A program made the position numbers and the translations under genes. The notes beneath the pieces were generated by a model that saw only the letters and a list, made by a program, of their open reading frames with translations, ran no database searches and had not been told where the DNA came from. From positions 20,601,716 to 20,661,715 of the forward strand of contig NC_045144.1 of the NCBI RefSeq assembly GCF_008831285.2: 60,000 nt of DNA, written 5' to 3'. Positions within the stretch are counted from its first letter, which is position 1, and each line of letters begins with the position of its first letter. The DNA comes from Nymphaea colorata (Eukaryota > Streptophyta > Magnoliopsida > Nymphaeales > Nymphaeaceae). Below are positions 12,488 through 24,042 of this stretch, piece by piece.

Positions 12488-14416
12488 TCAACCACGAAGA
12501 AGATTTTGGAACTTGACCCTTCTTTTGACACTCCCCATCCTATCGTACCCAATACCGATCTTGCTGTGCAACAGTTTGACGGCCAAGTCTGCATTCCCCG
12601 CCTTCCTCAACGCGTTAAGCAACACAGTCCGCACCTTACCTGGTATCTCCCGCTCTCTATCCACAATCCCATCGGCCAATTTACAAGCATGATCCACTCT
12701 TCCCACCCTACACAACACACCAATCATGTCTGCATAAGCACCGTCAGGCAGAATGCCCATTGGAGCAAGGTCATCTAATATCTTGCATGCTCTTGATACC
12801 TTTCCTGCCATGCAGAGCCCAAGGGACAAAGCCCTGAAACAAGCTGCATTGGGAGTGATTCCCTTATCAATCATCTGTTCCCACACCTTCAAAGCCTCCT
12901 CATTTCTGTGCTCTTTAAACAACCCATCGATCATGATAGTAAAACTGTAAACCGTTTGTTCACACCCCTCTTTCTCCATCTCCTTGAAAAGAGCAATAGC
13001 CCTCTCAACCTTCCCAGCCTTCACAAAACCGTCCATCATTGCATTGTAACAATATGAATCCCTTGCACAGCCTATGATCCCCATCTCTCCAAACACCCTA
13101 TCGGCTTCATTGATCCGTCCTGCCTTCCCCAATCCATCAATCAAGGAAGTGAAGAACACGGAGTTAATCGCAACGCCTGACTCCTTGCAATTCTCATACC
13201 ATTCCAGAGCTTCGTCTACCTTCCCAACCTTGCACAATAGATTCACCATCACACTGAACACTACTGCATCGGGCTCGAACCCTTCGGCTTTCATCCGATT
13301 GAAGAACGTCACAGCCTTTGATTCGTTCCCCATCTTTGCAAATCCGTCTATTAGAGCAGTATATATAGCCACATTGGCAGCACAATTCTTCAAAGCCATG
13401 GAGTCGAATACCCGAAGAGCTTCGTGGGGTTTGCCATTCTTACAGAGACTGGTGATCACCAGAGTGTAGGCATGAGGCGGAATCTCTACGCCCTTTTCCT
13501 GCATTTCATGATAGAGCCCTAAGCACGAATCAAATTCGCCTACGGAATAAAATGATTGAATCAAAGTTAGATACGTGATTTTGTCAGGGACGATCCCCTT
13601 CTCCTCCATCTCTTTGAGTTGAGCTGCAGCTTCCTGAGTCTTCCCCCATCTGCAGAAACCCTTGATGATGATATTGTAGCTTACTACGTCCGGCGACATC
13701 CTCCCCCCACCGATGATGGAATCGAAAACCCTTGCCGCAGATTCATAGAACCCCGCATTCACCAATCCGTCCATCAAGCAGTTGTAGCTCAGCAGATCGA
13801 TCTCGATATTATTCTCCTTCATTTTCCGCCACAACCAAAGCAACTCCTTCACCAACCCCGCAGCGGCGAAGTTCTTGAGTAGGGAGTTCGCATGTTTCGC
13901 GCCTATCGCTGAAACCGCGGGCATCATTTCCTCCGCGAAGGCACGGACCAGATCCACGTTGCCGGACCGGGAGAGGGAATCGATCAGGGAGACGAAGGCA
14001 TTGAGGTCCGGAGAGAAATTCCTCTGATTCCTAGCCCAATCGAAGAATCGAAGGGCGATCGCCGAAGAACTTTGGACTCTAGGGTTTCGGAGCACGTGGG
14101 AAACAAACTCCGGCGATAGTCGAATTAGGAAATTCCGACAGAACTCATCAAGGTGATGCTCCATTTCCGGCGACCCATCGAGAAGGGCCACGATTCGGGC
14201 CAGCCACGGTGAAGGCGCGAGGTTCCTGGGGTTCCCTTCGACAACGTCTGAGAGGTCGGCGTAGGGCTCCAAGGTCTCGCGTGGGGGCATCGAGACGGGA
14301 CGGCCGTCCGGTCTCCGGCGAGTACCATCGGTGGAGGAGAGGGCGGACAAGAAGCAGCGCTGGCCGGAGCAGAAGGTTCCGGCGAGTAAGCGAACGGAGG
14401 GTTTTAGAGCCTGCAT
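12488..14416 (-). CDS. P-class pentatricopeptide repeat protein, mitochondrial type
   Basis: Intronless ORF of 642 residues, starting at the ATG at 14414-14416 (MQALKPSVRLLAG) and ending at TGA 12488-12490. The basic, Ser/Ala-rich N-terminus fits an organelle transit peptide. From about residue 155 to 600 the protein is a tandem array of about a dozen 35-residue PPR motifs, recognised by YNCLMDGLVNAG, VVSYNIIIKGFCRWGK and KITYLTLIQSFYSVGE and by recurring ALIDG/AGK turns. There is no E, DYW or SMR domain, so it is a pure P-class protein. From memory, the N-terminal block around residues 60-95 (LAPSPWLARIVALLDGS) and the C-terminus IGYDRMGSVKRRVKF resemble Arabidopsis At1g03560. Such proteins bind single organellar transcripts for stabilisation, splicing or processing; the target here cannot be read from the sequence. 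Lack of introns is usual for the family. The frame is intact. A (TA)n tract lies about 220 bp upstream. Confidence 0.93.
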   Translation of the reverse strand: MQALKPSVRLLAGTFCSGQRCFLSALSSTDGTRRRPDGRPVSMPPRETLEPYADLSDVVEGNPRNLAPSPWLARIVALLDGSPEMEHHLDEFCRNFLIRLSPEFVSHVLRNPRVQSSSAIALRFFDWARNQRNFSPDLNAFVSLIDSLSRSGNVDLVRAFAEEMMPAVSAIGAKHANSLLKNFAAAGLVKELLWLWRKMKENNIEIDLLSYNCLMDGLVNAGFYESAARVFDSIIGGGRMSPDVVSYNIIIKGFCRWGKTQEAAAQLKEMEEKGIVPDKITYLTLIQSFYSVGEFDSCLGLYHEMQEKGVEIPPHAYTLVITSLCKNGKPHEALRVFDSMALKNCAANVAIYTALIDGFAKMGNESKAVTFFNRMKAEGFEPDAVVFSVMVNLLCKVGKVDEALEWYENCKESGVAINSVFFTSLIDGLGKAGRINEADRVFGEMGIIGCARDSYCYNAMMDGFVKAGKVERAIALFKEMEKEGCEQTVYSFTIMIDGLFKEHRNEEALKVWEQMIDKGITPNAACFRALSLGLCMAGKVSRACKILDDLAPMGILPDGAYADMIGVLCRVGRVDHACKLADGIVDREREIPGKVRTVLLNALRKAGNADLAVKLLHSKIGIGYDRMGSVKRRVKFQNLLRG

Positions 14417-14629
14417 CAAGAGGTTTTCGCGCTCTTTTCCTCCTACTTTTTGGCTTCGACGGTCGCCTTGTTGACAAGGAATCGAAGTTCAACAGAATGA
14501 GCACCGGGTCGGGTGCCGTCGAGCTTTCTAGATCCGAACCCCTACGCTCGGGCTGGACAAGAAATCGCGTCGAGTTTGAATCCGGATTCAGGTTAACATC
14601 AGGCCGACCCGAACTGAGCACGATTATTT

Positions 14630-14632
<3 letters not shown>

Positions 14633-14660
<28 letters not shown>
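14633..14660. repeat. (TA)n microsatellite upstream of the PPR gene
   Basis: Perfect TA run about 220 bp upstream of the PPR start codon. Confidence 0.9.
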
Positions 14661-15125
14661 ATGTAATACATCCAATATAAATCTTTTTATTTTCTATTAT
14701 AAAGCTAAGCAGTTTATATGTGAGGGCGTAAGAGGGGAAGGCATCTTGTGTTTGTTTACTCAGTGAGTCTCATATAAAAAGGATTTCCAATCAACTTGTT
14801 ATAAGAGAACGACAGGTATCAAACACAATTAAACTCACTAGTTTTAGTGGAATTGTTGATGTTCCGAACCATGGAATGCCTGATTTCTTGACGGAATCAG
14901 AAGATCCAAGATTACATTTCCTACATATCAAACGCAGCCTAAGTTTTAAAAGTACCAAAAAAATAAAAGAAGGCGATCCTACCAATGAGCGCCGTGTACA
15001 TATATTCATTAGTATCACATCCTTATTCCTAGCATTGTTGTTGCATCCAATTTTCAGCCATTGCGACAGAACTTCATTTTAGCCCAAACATTGCAAAGCA
15101 AACAATTAGATTATTTTTAAAAGCA

Positions 15126-15198
<73 letters not shown>

Positions 15199-15216
15199 AT
15201 ATATATATATATATAT
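15126..15216. repeat. (CT)n(AT)n compound microsatellite
   Basis: About 12 CT units followed by a long AT run interrupted by gtatgt. Confidence 0.95.
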
Positions 15217-16021
15217 GCATCAGTTGAGTATGTGTGTGTGTCTATCTGTGCACACATGCATGTGCGCAAGCAAGGATTAATTACACAAAATGCATATTCT
15301 AATTGGCCAAGAGTTTGCAAATGGGGAGACCTTTGCCTAATTATTAAGATTTAACCACATGATTAGGGATGTTAATGGATTATATTTGAATTGGATGTAG
15401 CTTTTGCATATCCGATTTATTGGATGTTCGCGTATTCATATTCTTATTCAAGTGCAAATCTTTTAAAATTATAATTGAATCCAAAATCGACTTATATACA
15501 ATATCTTAAGAACCAACTTTCAAAAATCGTATATATTGGAACTTGATATTTATTTAAATGTAAATGCAAATCTAACTAGATATAATTTCAAATCCGATCG
15601 GATCCAATTTCTTGAGCAAATTAGATGAAATTCATTAACATGAATAAGCGAGGGGAGTTGCATAGGCGTGCGAGCTGCGCCTGCATTTGGCTTCGCGCAG
15701 CAAAATTGTCAGGGCGTCCCCGCCTCTTTACCGACGGTAAAAAGTGAAACGGTAAAAAAAAAAAAGAAAGAAAAAGGTAAGGAACATTAAATAATACACC
15801 AAATAAAATAAATGCCATAAAGACGAAGGCAATGTTTGGTTCAGTGGACTTAGTTGGGGGGAAAAGCGTGGGCCCCACAACCCTTTCCCTCTGCTTCTTT
15901 GCAAGTGGACCGAGGTGACAGGCAAAAGCCAGCTCACGTCCAGCCAGGTGCATCGGGTCCCACCCCATATGATCTCGGACCCACCCGATCCGGATCCAGG
16001 ACCCAAATCTCCTATTCCTGT

Positions 16022-16025
<4 letters not shown>

Positions 16026-16106
<81 letters not shown>
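16026..16106. repeat. (AT)n(AG)n compound microsatellite
   Basis: About 24 AT units joined directly to about 17 AG units. Confidence 0.95.
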
Positions 16107-16112
<6 letters not shown>

Positions 16113-17171
16113 TGAGATAAGGAAGAGTGATTCATAGAGATAGGGAGAGTGATATCCATAGGCCAGGGTGCATCCCAAGGCGATGTGATGGACCCACAAA
16201 ATGTTGCATCAAGGCAGACTGTAGGATCACATCAAGCCCAAAAGTTTTGTTTTTTTTTTGAATCTTTTTAGATTGTCGATTGATAGAATCCGACACAATC
16301 TAGTGCTGCTTTGGCCGGATTGATCCTGTTTGGTTATGGTTTGAGCACACCCAAGGTCTTGCTTTTTATATAAATTGCAAATCCCAAAGAGGGGGTGCTG
16401 ACGTGAATTTAAATCGAGAATCCCACAAATCAGAGCAACAACATGCATGACACAATGTATAATCAATCTTGAAGACAGCCCAACACCATAGTTTAGTGCT
16501 CCACCATGATCAATTGGCATAATATAAAAATATGATTCATTAAAACAAAGAAAAAGAAAAAGATCAGCAGCTCTTTCTCTTTTTTCTTTCTATTTGATTA
16601 ATCAGAGGTACATTTGTAGACTTGCAAATTCATACATTCTTATTGATTGACTTTCTGATTTCATCTCCACACAGAACACTAGCAACAAAGTGGGACAAAC
16701 ATGAACCTTTCAGATGCTTGGTATATATATTTACTCCTTTTCAAAGTAATCACTGTCCTCTGTTTTTCCTGAGCAGCAGAGAGTCAGCTCGCCTTCCTAT
16801 GATCCCTGCATATCTGTTACTTATGGGATTTCATCTAAACCTATAAAATACACACTTCTAAATTTTTCCTTTCTTGAGCTCTTTGATTCTGTAGTTACAC
16901 TAAACTTTCAAGGGGGGAGGGGGGATGGAAACTAATCCAAACTATGAATCTAGTTACATGATCACTCTCTGTATTTCTTGGTGTTCTCCCCAAACTGACA
17001 GGGAGAAGAAGCTTCTTCTTTTTTCTTGGTTGGGTATGAGATCCATTGAAAGGAAAAGGTGTGTCAAGCTTTTCCTGGTAACGTGTAAAAACTGTTTGTA
17101 TTGATAAACACTAAACGACTAACACTTTTGCTATTGTACCTCCTCTTGAAACACTCTGCACTGTATCTTCT

Positions 17172-19450
17172 TTATATAGCTGTGGGGATGCTGTTGGCCA
17201 TTGGAGATGCAAATGGACTCTCGGGAAGATTAAGACCTTGGCTACTGCATGGGGAGGAAGAAGAAGGAACCATGAACAACAGGTTGGTGTCAAATAAATA
17301 CACAAACAACTCATTGTACGTTGTGTTTTCCTCTGCTTTACCTCTCCTGATCATTGTAATTGTTGTCCATCTGCCTGTTTACGTCCTCACTTGCTGAACC
17401 ACTGTTGAGGACATCGAATAAATAGCTGAAGCGATCTGCAGACAACAATGGCACCTGAGATATTGCAGAATAAGTTGAAACTTGAAAGTAATAGACCAGA
17501 AGAAAGAAGAACAAAAGAAAACCTTCCGTGTGTTTCACATCTTCCAAAGGCTGATTGAAATAGTGACTGTTCAGTGGTTTGGGAGTCAACTGCAAATCAG
17601 AGAGACGCATTCTTTCCATCTCAAGAGCCTGCTCTTGCTCTTCCAGCAAATGCTTCCTAAGCAACTGAGAATTATCGCATATTCCTGCAACTGCAACTAA
17701 AAAATATCACCACCCAAGAAGAAACGCCACCAGTAGAAAGATTAAAATCTTCACATGCACATGGTGCAAAAAAGCAACAAATTCTGCTTACCTGAATGAT
17801 AAGCAGGATCCAATTCCAGCAACTGTGAAGGGTAATACACCGGCGAGTCAAGCCTGTCTGGGTACTTTCTGAATAAGAGAAACTATAACATCAATAAACC
17901 TGAAGCTTTGAGCATTATCCTAAAGCTGCAAAAACTAGAAACACTAGTACCTATCCACAAGCCTCGGCTTCTCCCTGTAAGGCTTGACAAGAACACGGGC
18001 GCCGCAGACAAAGTGAGGATTTCCTTTAGTTAGAATCAACCTGACAGTTTCAGGGTACACAAAAGTAACAAATCCAAACATCCTCTTCTGCTGGCATGGT
18101 ATCCTCACATCCTGGACAGGACCATAGTTTCTGGTTCCATAGTAGTAAAAGAAAGATCGAATGCATTAGAGAACCATTTTCATCAAGGCATTTCTTTATT
18201 TGCTGCCAAACAGATTGCACATACCTAAAATAGTTGGAGACATCTTCCTCTGTGAAGGTGCTTTCTGCTGGAAAAGTAAGATAAATCTGTCGAGATCCCG
18301 AGACGATCTGGCCCGGATCACTCCTTTCACTTCTATAGTCTGCATATCTTGGTGCATCCTCTGTTAAGACGACCACATGCTGCCCATGAGGCCTGCAAAT
18401 TGAAGAGCTTTACACATCCAGTAAGCCATTGCTTTTGAAAGTTACAGTAACAAGAAAGCTGAAGAAAGAAGAAAGGTTGTAGCCTTTCTACCGCTCGATA
18501 ACGACGATGGACTTCATCCGAGCGAGCAGTTTCGTCAGGCTGTGGCCGGATTTTCCATGTCTCTGGCTCTCTGTGAGGTAGCCTTCCGCTTGAAGCGTCC
18601 TGCCATATCTCTCATAGTAGAGCTGAGGCAGCGAGGCAATGGAGACCGGAGTCCGTTTCGCTCGCAGAAGCTGTGCAAGATCCAGCTCGAGCCGCTCGAG
18701 CGTGCCGGGAGAGAAGATGTGGTCCTCACTACTGAGTTCTGCTTGGCTACCATTCAAGATATGTGTGAAGTTGTCCGGCAAGGAATGGCTATGGAAAAAT
18801 CGGCAGTTGGTGCCGTGTTTACAGTAGCCCCTAGCGAAGTAAAGGCATGGTTTCAGAGGGAATTCAGGAAGGCTGGGAGATCTCCGGCTTGTCCTTGAGG
18901 TCAGGCTGCCTAGAGGAGATTCAGGGAAGAAAGGCTCGTTCGGAAAATCACCTCCGGCGAGGTTTATGGGATCAGTTCTATCTTCCAGCCCAAGAAAATG
19001 AGCCTGGTTATGCAGAGCAAACTCATCTCCAAGATTTTCACCATAGGCTGAGGAGGGACTGAAATCTAAATTGAGGACAGTCTGCGGGTCACCTAAATGC
19101 TGAGGCTCCCAATATGGAGAAACAGCCGGAAAAGTGGGTGGAGAAGAAAAAGGCCTAGAGGAAGCCGGCGAGAATGGGGTGAACTGCAGAGGCAGATCGG
19201 AACGGGAAGAAGGACTGAAAGGAACAGCCGGTGCATGGCTGGTGGCCGGCGGCTTGGCCGACAAACCCAGTTCCAATTTGGCCTTGCTGATCAAAGAATG
19301 TATCAGGCCGTCCGGACTGAACGCCAACCTGATCATCTCCCTGTCGCCATGATCCTGCAACAGCAGGTAACCCACGATCTTGGAGACATTTTCTGGCTCC
19401 AGCTTCTGAATTCTACTGTACACAATCCTCGTAGCTTCATACACATCCAT
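17172..19450 (-). CDS. CCCH zinc finger protein with PABC-like, LOTUS-like and RRM domains (AtC3H46 type)
   Basis: Seven coding exons reconstructed by hand, all with GT-AG introns and compatible phases: 19450-18492, 18392-18225, 18130-17951, 17868-17792, 17684-17523, 17435-17342 and 17244-17172. They give 570 residues. The N-terminus ([30 protein letters not shown]) is the PABC-like domain of the Arabidopsis AtC3H18/22/46/53/55 group. A Ser/Pro-rich linker follows, then one CCCH finger (C202-X7-C210-X5-C216-X3-H220), a LOTUS/OST-HTH-like segment (about 268-330, with [16 protein letters not shown]) and an RRM (about 352-428) with RNP2 IYLTFP and RNP1 RMFGFVTF. A Glu/Arg-rich helical segment ([19 protein letters not shown]) and the tail [12 protein letters not shown] end the protein. 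I chose Met at 19450 because the codons before it lie directly after a splice acceptor (gcag at about 19467). The likely role is cytoplasmic RNA binding; the RNA targets are unknown. The gene looks intact. Confidence 0.9.
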
Positions 19451-19466
19451 TTCAGTCTTTCCCTGC

Positions 19467-20400
19467 AAGTAGCAAGAAAAAGAAAGATCCCAAACGTTTA
19501 CAGAAAGCCACAGACTACCATTTTAAGGCAAAAGGGAGAAAAAAAGAGAAGGCCTTTGCCCAAGAAACAGAGACTGCAGAGGCGCATGCGCCACAAAGAT
19601 TCAGGACCATTCAATCAAAACCCTAGCTTTCCATGCTACCATTTTTGGCTGCCAATTTCCTCCAAAAATATGCCAATATCAAACCAAGGTAAGTAGTTAA
19701 AATTGCATAGCTTAGTTTCCACTTTCTCCCCATGGTTCCAGTATTTACTGCAATTAATGTCCGCATCCTATCAAAAACAACCAAAAAGAACATCTTCTTC
19801 CCTTACCGCAAAAACACACCTTCCATTTACACATACCCACAAAGAAAATCAACTCAAAATAAACACCCAAAAGAACTTCAGAACAAAAAAGAGAAAACCA
19901 CACACACAGAAAGCTTCCAGAGACTAAGCAAGCTATAAACCTCACAGAAAACAACCCCCCAAAAGCTCAACTCACCATTTTCTGCCAATCTAAAGCAAAC
20001 CAACTTTCGTTTCAGTGTTGGAAACTCATTTCTTAAATCTACAACGAAAACCCACAGCAGAGAAAAGCTATTTTTCCTTTCATTCCTCTCTTTTGCTGCT
20101 CAAGTAAAGGAAATCCAAGAGATGCAAAGGAAGAGCAGCCAAGAAAAAAGGAAAAGAGAAATCCAGATTCTTTTGCAAGGAGAGTACACAGATCTGGACT
20201 CTATGCTTACCCAAGATTCTTTTGCAGATGGAAACTCACATAAACCAACCCCGAACTTGAATCTCCTCCATGATTACTCCCCCACCCCCATCTCTCTCAC
20301 TCTCCCACCCTCTCTCTCCTTCTGCAACAACAAACACCATCATCGAAAAAAGGCAAATAACAGAAAGAGAGAGGGGCAGGAGCTCAAATCAATCTGATAA
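19467..20400 (-). other. Inferred 5' UTR exon and leader intron of the CCCH gene
   Basis: A splice acceptor (ttgctacttgcag) sits 16 bases upstream of the CCCH start codon, so the leader should be split. The best donor is ttgg|gtaagc at about 20209-20210. That gives a leader intron of about 740 bases, with a 5' UTR exon from about 20210 up to an unknown cap site near 20400. The leader region is rich in CT on the transcribed strand (20280-20370), typical of plant 5' UTRs. No protein is encoded. RNA data would be needed to fix the cap site. Confidence 0.5.
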
Positions 20401-23400
20401 TGGGAAGAAAAAAAAAATTGTATTATTAAATAATTGTTAAATAATTGCAGAGACCAACCCATCTGTCAGACAGTTTTTCCATATTTCTAAATCCTGCAAA
20501 AATTTACAGGTTGGACTTGTCGTTATTGGGAGTTTATTATTGCCACCTAAGGATTGCATTCTGCCACGATAGTTTCAGTTTTCTACGCTGCTGCCACTGT
20601 ACAATCAGATGACTATGATGCCCTTAATTGGACCCTCTTAAATGGGGTGGTCCATTCTCATGTCCACATTTTGATCAGATTTTTTTTTCTAGGGAGAAAA
20701 TTCAAATCAAAAGTTTTTTTTTTTAAAAAAAAAACACTACCAACAAACGTTTCTTTCATTTGATCAAATCTTTCTTACGTATTTGGCGCCGCTAAATTTG
20801 ACGATATTTTCGTTTTCTCTTCAAAAAGTTGAATGCGATTTTTTCTACAATTTTCAAATTAATATGATTTCTCTATATGCTTTTTGTTTTTTGGATTTTA
20901 GATCTGAATATAAACTAGTGTCAGCTCATGTTTCTCATAAATTTTTAATAAAATCTGGTGGACCCATTTATTTAATCGAAACTATGATTCTGACCTCGGT
21001 ACTTCATTGATTCTCTTTCGGATTCTCCTCCATATCAACCCTGGATTTTACCAAATTTAGAACAGATCTGGATAATGGTATCACATGAATGTGGGGAGAG
21101 TGCACTTCATGTTTATATAATCGAAAAAATCGTCAGGTGTCTTTTGACCAAGAACTTCGTGTAAGGTAGCTGTTGATGACCTTAAAATTCATGCTTTATT
21201 TACAAAAAAAAAAAAAAAAAAAATCTCTTATTATGTCATGCATAAATTATGTAAGTTCATGAGTCCTTATGATATAATATACTTCTCTTATATATAGGTT
21301 GCTTGAGTTGGCTCTCGCTTCATGTATTATGATTGATGGTGATTGCGAACAAGTTTCCACTTTGCACTAATGAGACTTTCATATGAAGGAATAATATTTC
21401 ATTAGATATGCTAATGCTAGATGACATGTATTTCAAGATTATATATCATTAACCAATTGCTTCACTCTGTGTAAGATCTACCAAGTTGGCATGTATAAAA
21501 ATGTGGGCATGACAAATGATGACCTAATAATTGTAGTTGAAAATCCGAGCCTTAGCCTGTCGTCATCAACTTTTTACTATACTACGCCAGATGAGGAAGA
21601 GTATTTCATTCTACCATTTGGCTGAGAGCCGAAGCTTCTACCCTTGTCCTCACTCATACAAGAGTGAAAATAATGTCGGAGATGACACAATTTCTACTGG
21701 CTTAAATCAAGAGAGTTTTTGTCTTTTGGCAACAACACCAGGATGGTAAGGTCATACAGTCAAATCAGCATTAATATTTGCGAACATTATGTGTGTGACA
21801 AGGACTTGAGCATAGTCTTATATTTCGAATTTTTCGGGGTTATCGTTTGACATTTTATTAACAAAAGGTAGGAGACCTAGCCCCGAGCCGGTGTTTCGGA
21901 AGCGCTTACAGATTTGTGTCTTTTGTGCAACAGTTTGCGGGGTGTTTATCTTAACGGCAGGTTGGGATCCGCCGGACCAGGCGCTTTCTTTCCGGTCAAA
22001 TTGCGATGATAATGATTTTAAAAATTTTAAAAAAAAATTATTCAGTTGAGTTTTTGACCGGGAATGTACAGTTCACGGCAACTGTAATATTGACCTGTTC
22101 AGTTTTTTGTTTTAAGATCATTAGTTGAATCTAATTACCAGATTAAGCTGGTCTTCCGGATGTTGTTAAAACAATATGCGTTTGTTTAGCTAAACTATAA
22201 TTCGTTGATTTTTTTTTTCTATAATTTCTTGATAACCGACCGATTTTGCTTGAAATATCCGCACGGTCCATATCATATTTTGTTTTATTTCGTTAAGGAA
22301 AACTTATGTTTTCATGTTCATGGACATACTGGGACCTTGAATTAATTTCTACTGTGTGAGAGTAAATAGTTGCGAGACTTTTCTCATAAGATCATTAATT
22401 TCTTCTTGCTAAGAGCCTTTTTTACTATACCAATCGTAGCTTTATCAGTATTTTGATAATGTTAAACTTAGGAAATTCATTATACTTTTATTTTATTATG
22501 AAAAGTGTGAAATTGACACTTTTTTTTTATTTTGAATTAAAAAAGTTGAATATCATAATTTTATTGTTTATCGTTTTTTTTTATTTGCTTTGAGAAAAGA
22601 ACTCAATCAGGCAAGGCCATAGGTAGAGTTATAGTTTTTCTTCTTTTGATGCGATGTGCAGCAGGAACCTTTTTGTCTTATAGAGTAAAGTTAAGGCGAT
22701 AATAATGTTAGATATATTTATTTCAGAAAATAGTCCTTATTTCCAACTCCATCTTCTACTAGAAATGTAAAGTTCCTATCAGATTTCCTGTAAAGCTAAG
22801 CATTAAATAGAACTTTTATCTTTGAAACCTCAGAGGATAAGGATTATGAAATGTGAGGTTTTCTGAAAATTGTTTTTACCATATGGGTGATATTTCACAT
22901 TGGTTCAATTAAATATGTGTTAAGTTGAACATAAATTCTTGCGTTAACCCAAAAAAAGGCTATTTATAACTATGTTTCTTTATTGAACATAAACCCTTAA
23001 CTTTATTATCTCATATTATTAGAAGCATCATTTAGTTTTAGATGCTCCATGTTTAATATCAAGGAAGAGAAGATTTTGTGCTTGCCCCTTGTTTTATTCA
23101 GTTTTTGCTTCTAGGTCCTACTGTAAAACCAAAACCATCAGTTATTTATTTTGCACATGGTTGTTGGCCTTGGAAATCCCTTTACTGAAGGTAATTTAGC
23201 AGAAAACAAAAAGATTGTGAGCCATTTTGCAAACTCTGTAGCATAGGGAGCATTTTTGTAATACGCTAAGAGTTCAATTCACAGAACAAAACAAAAGCAC
23301 GGAGATATTTTGGATATTTATTTAAAACATTTTTGTAATAACGCTATGGGACAAATTTTTAAATCAAGGTTAGCTGATGGTACGTTGAAGTAGGCCCTTT

Positions 23401-23470
23401 CTTTTCCACTACTAAAAAGAAAAGTTTAATTCACATTAACAAATTGTAGAGAATGTGACAAATCAAATTC

Positions 23471-23529
<59 letters not shown>
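23471..23529. repeat. (CT)n(AT)n(AC)n compound microsatellite
   Basis: Three dinucleotide blocks in one tract. Confidence 0.95.
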
Positions 23530-24005
23530 ATATTTAAAACAATTCAAAAATGATCTTTATCTTGCTTTTATAAATGTTTGTTGTTTATTATTTAATAATG
23601 AAAAAAATATTTTTTGGATGAGTGGGAGTATTTCATCATCTTGCTCAACAAACGATCCGAAGCTCGAATTCATCCTTTCAATCCCCCAATATACCAAGCG
23701 TTTTTTCGTTGATTCGTTTCAACTTACATATTGATGTTTTATTCTTTTACAGTACAAAAAGTTGACTTCCTGATAACTCAAAACACGGGCTGATCGCCTA
23801 CCCACCCATATATTATATCAAAAGTTGCACCAACCTCTTTGGGATAATAAAATCAATTATTTAAATGTGTGTGTATATATGTATCTAAGGCAAACTGCTC
23901 TTCAAGTTAACTCTTTAACAACTCTTTCTTTCTCTACCAAATGTCAATTGAAAAAAAATTGTTTTACGATAGTTACTAATATAGTTAGTTATCAAGGTTT
24001 ACTAT

Positions 24006-24006
<1 letters not shown>

Positions 24007-24042
<36 letters not shown>
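24007..24042. repeat. (CA)n(TA)n microsatellite
   Basis: acacacacatacatatatat-type tract. Confidence 0.85.

Larger units (their letters stand above)
14417..17171. other. Intergenic with microsatellites between PPR and CCCH genes
   Basis: Holds the PPR upstream region (GC-rich to about 14600), three large microsatellites, a diverged TAGGGATGTCAA-family sequence from 15364 (tagggatgttaatggat) to about 15640, and the CCCH 3' flank (about 16800-17171). The right end of the repeat could not be fixed. No gene was seen. Confidence 0.5.

Noticed and set aside
12506-14328. Several plus-strand and shifted minus-strand ORFs inside the PPR gene
   Set aside because: They are shadows of the long intact PPR frame in other frames.
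15621-16199. 192- and 143-residue ORFs across the microsatellite at 16026
   Set aside because: They contain long Tyr-Ile and Ser-Leu runs translated from (AT)n and (CT)n; not real coding sequence.
18535-19696. ORFs of 60-200 residues overlapping the CCCH gene
   Set aside because: They are opposite-strand or shifted-frame readings of the GC-rich exon 1 and have no domain.
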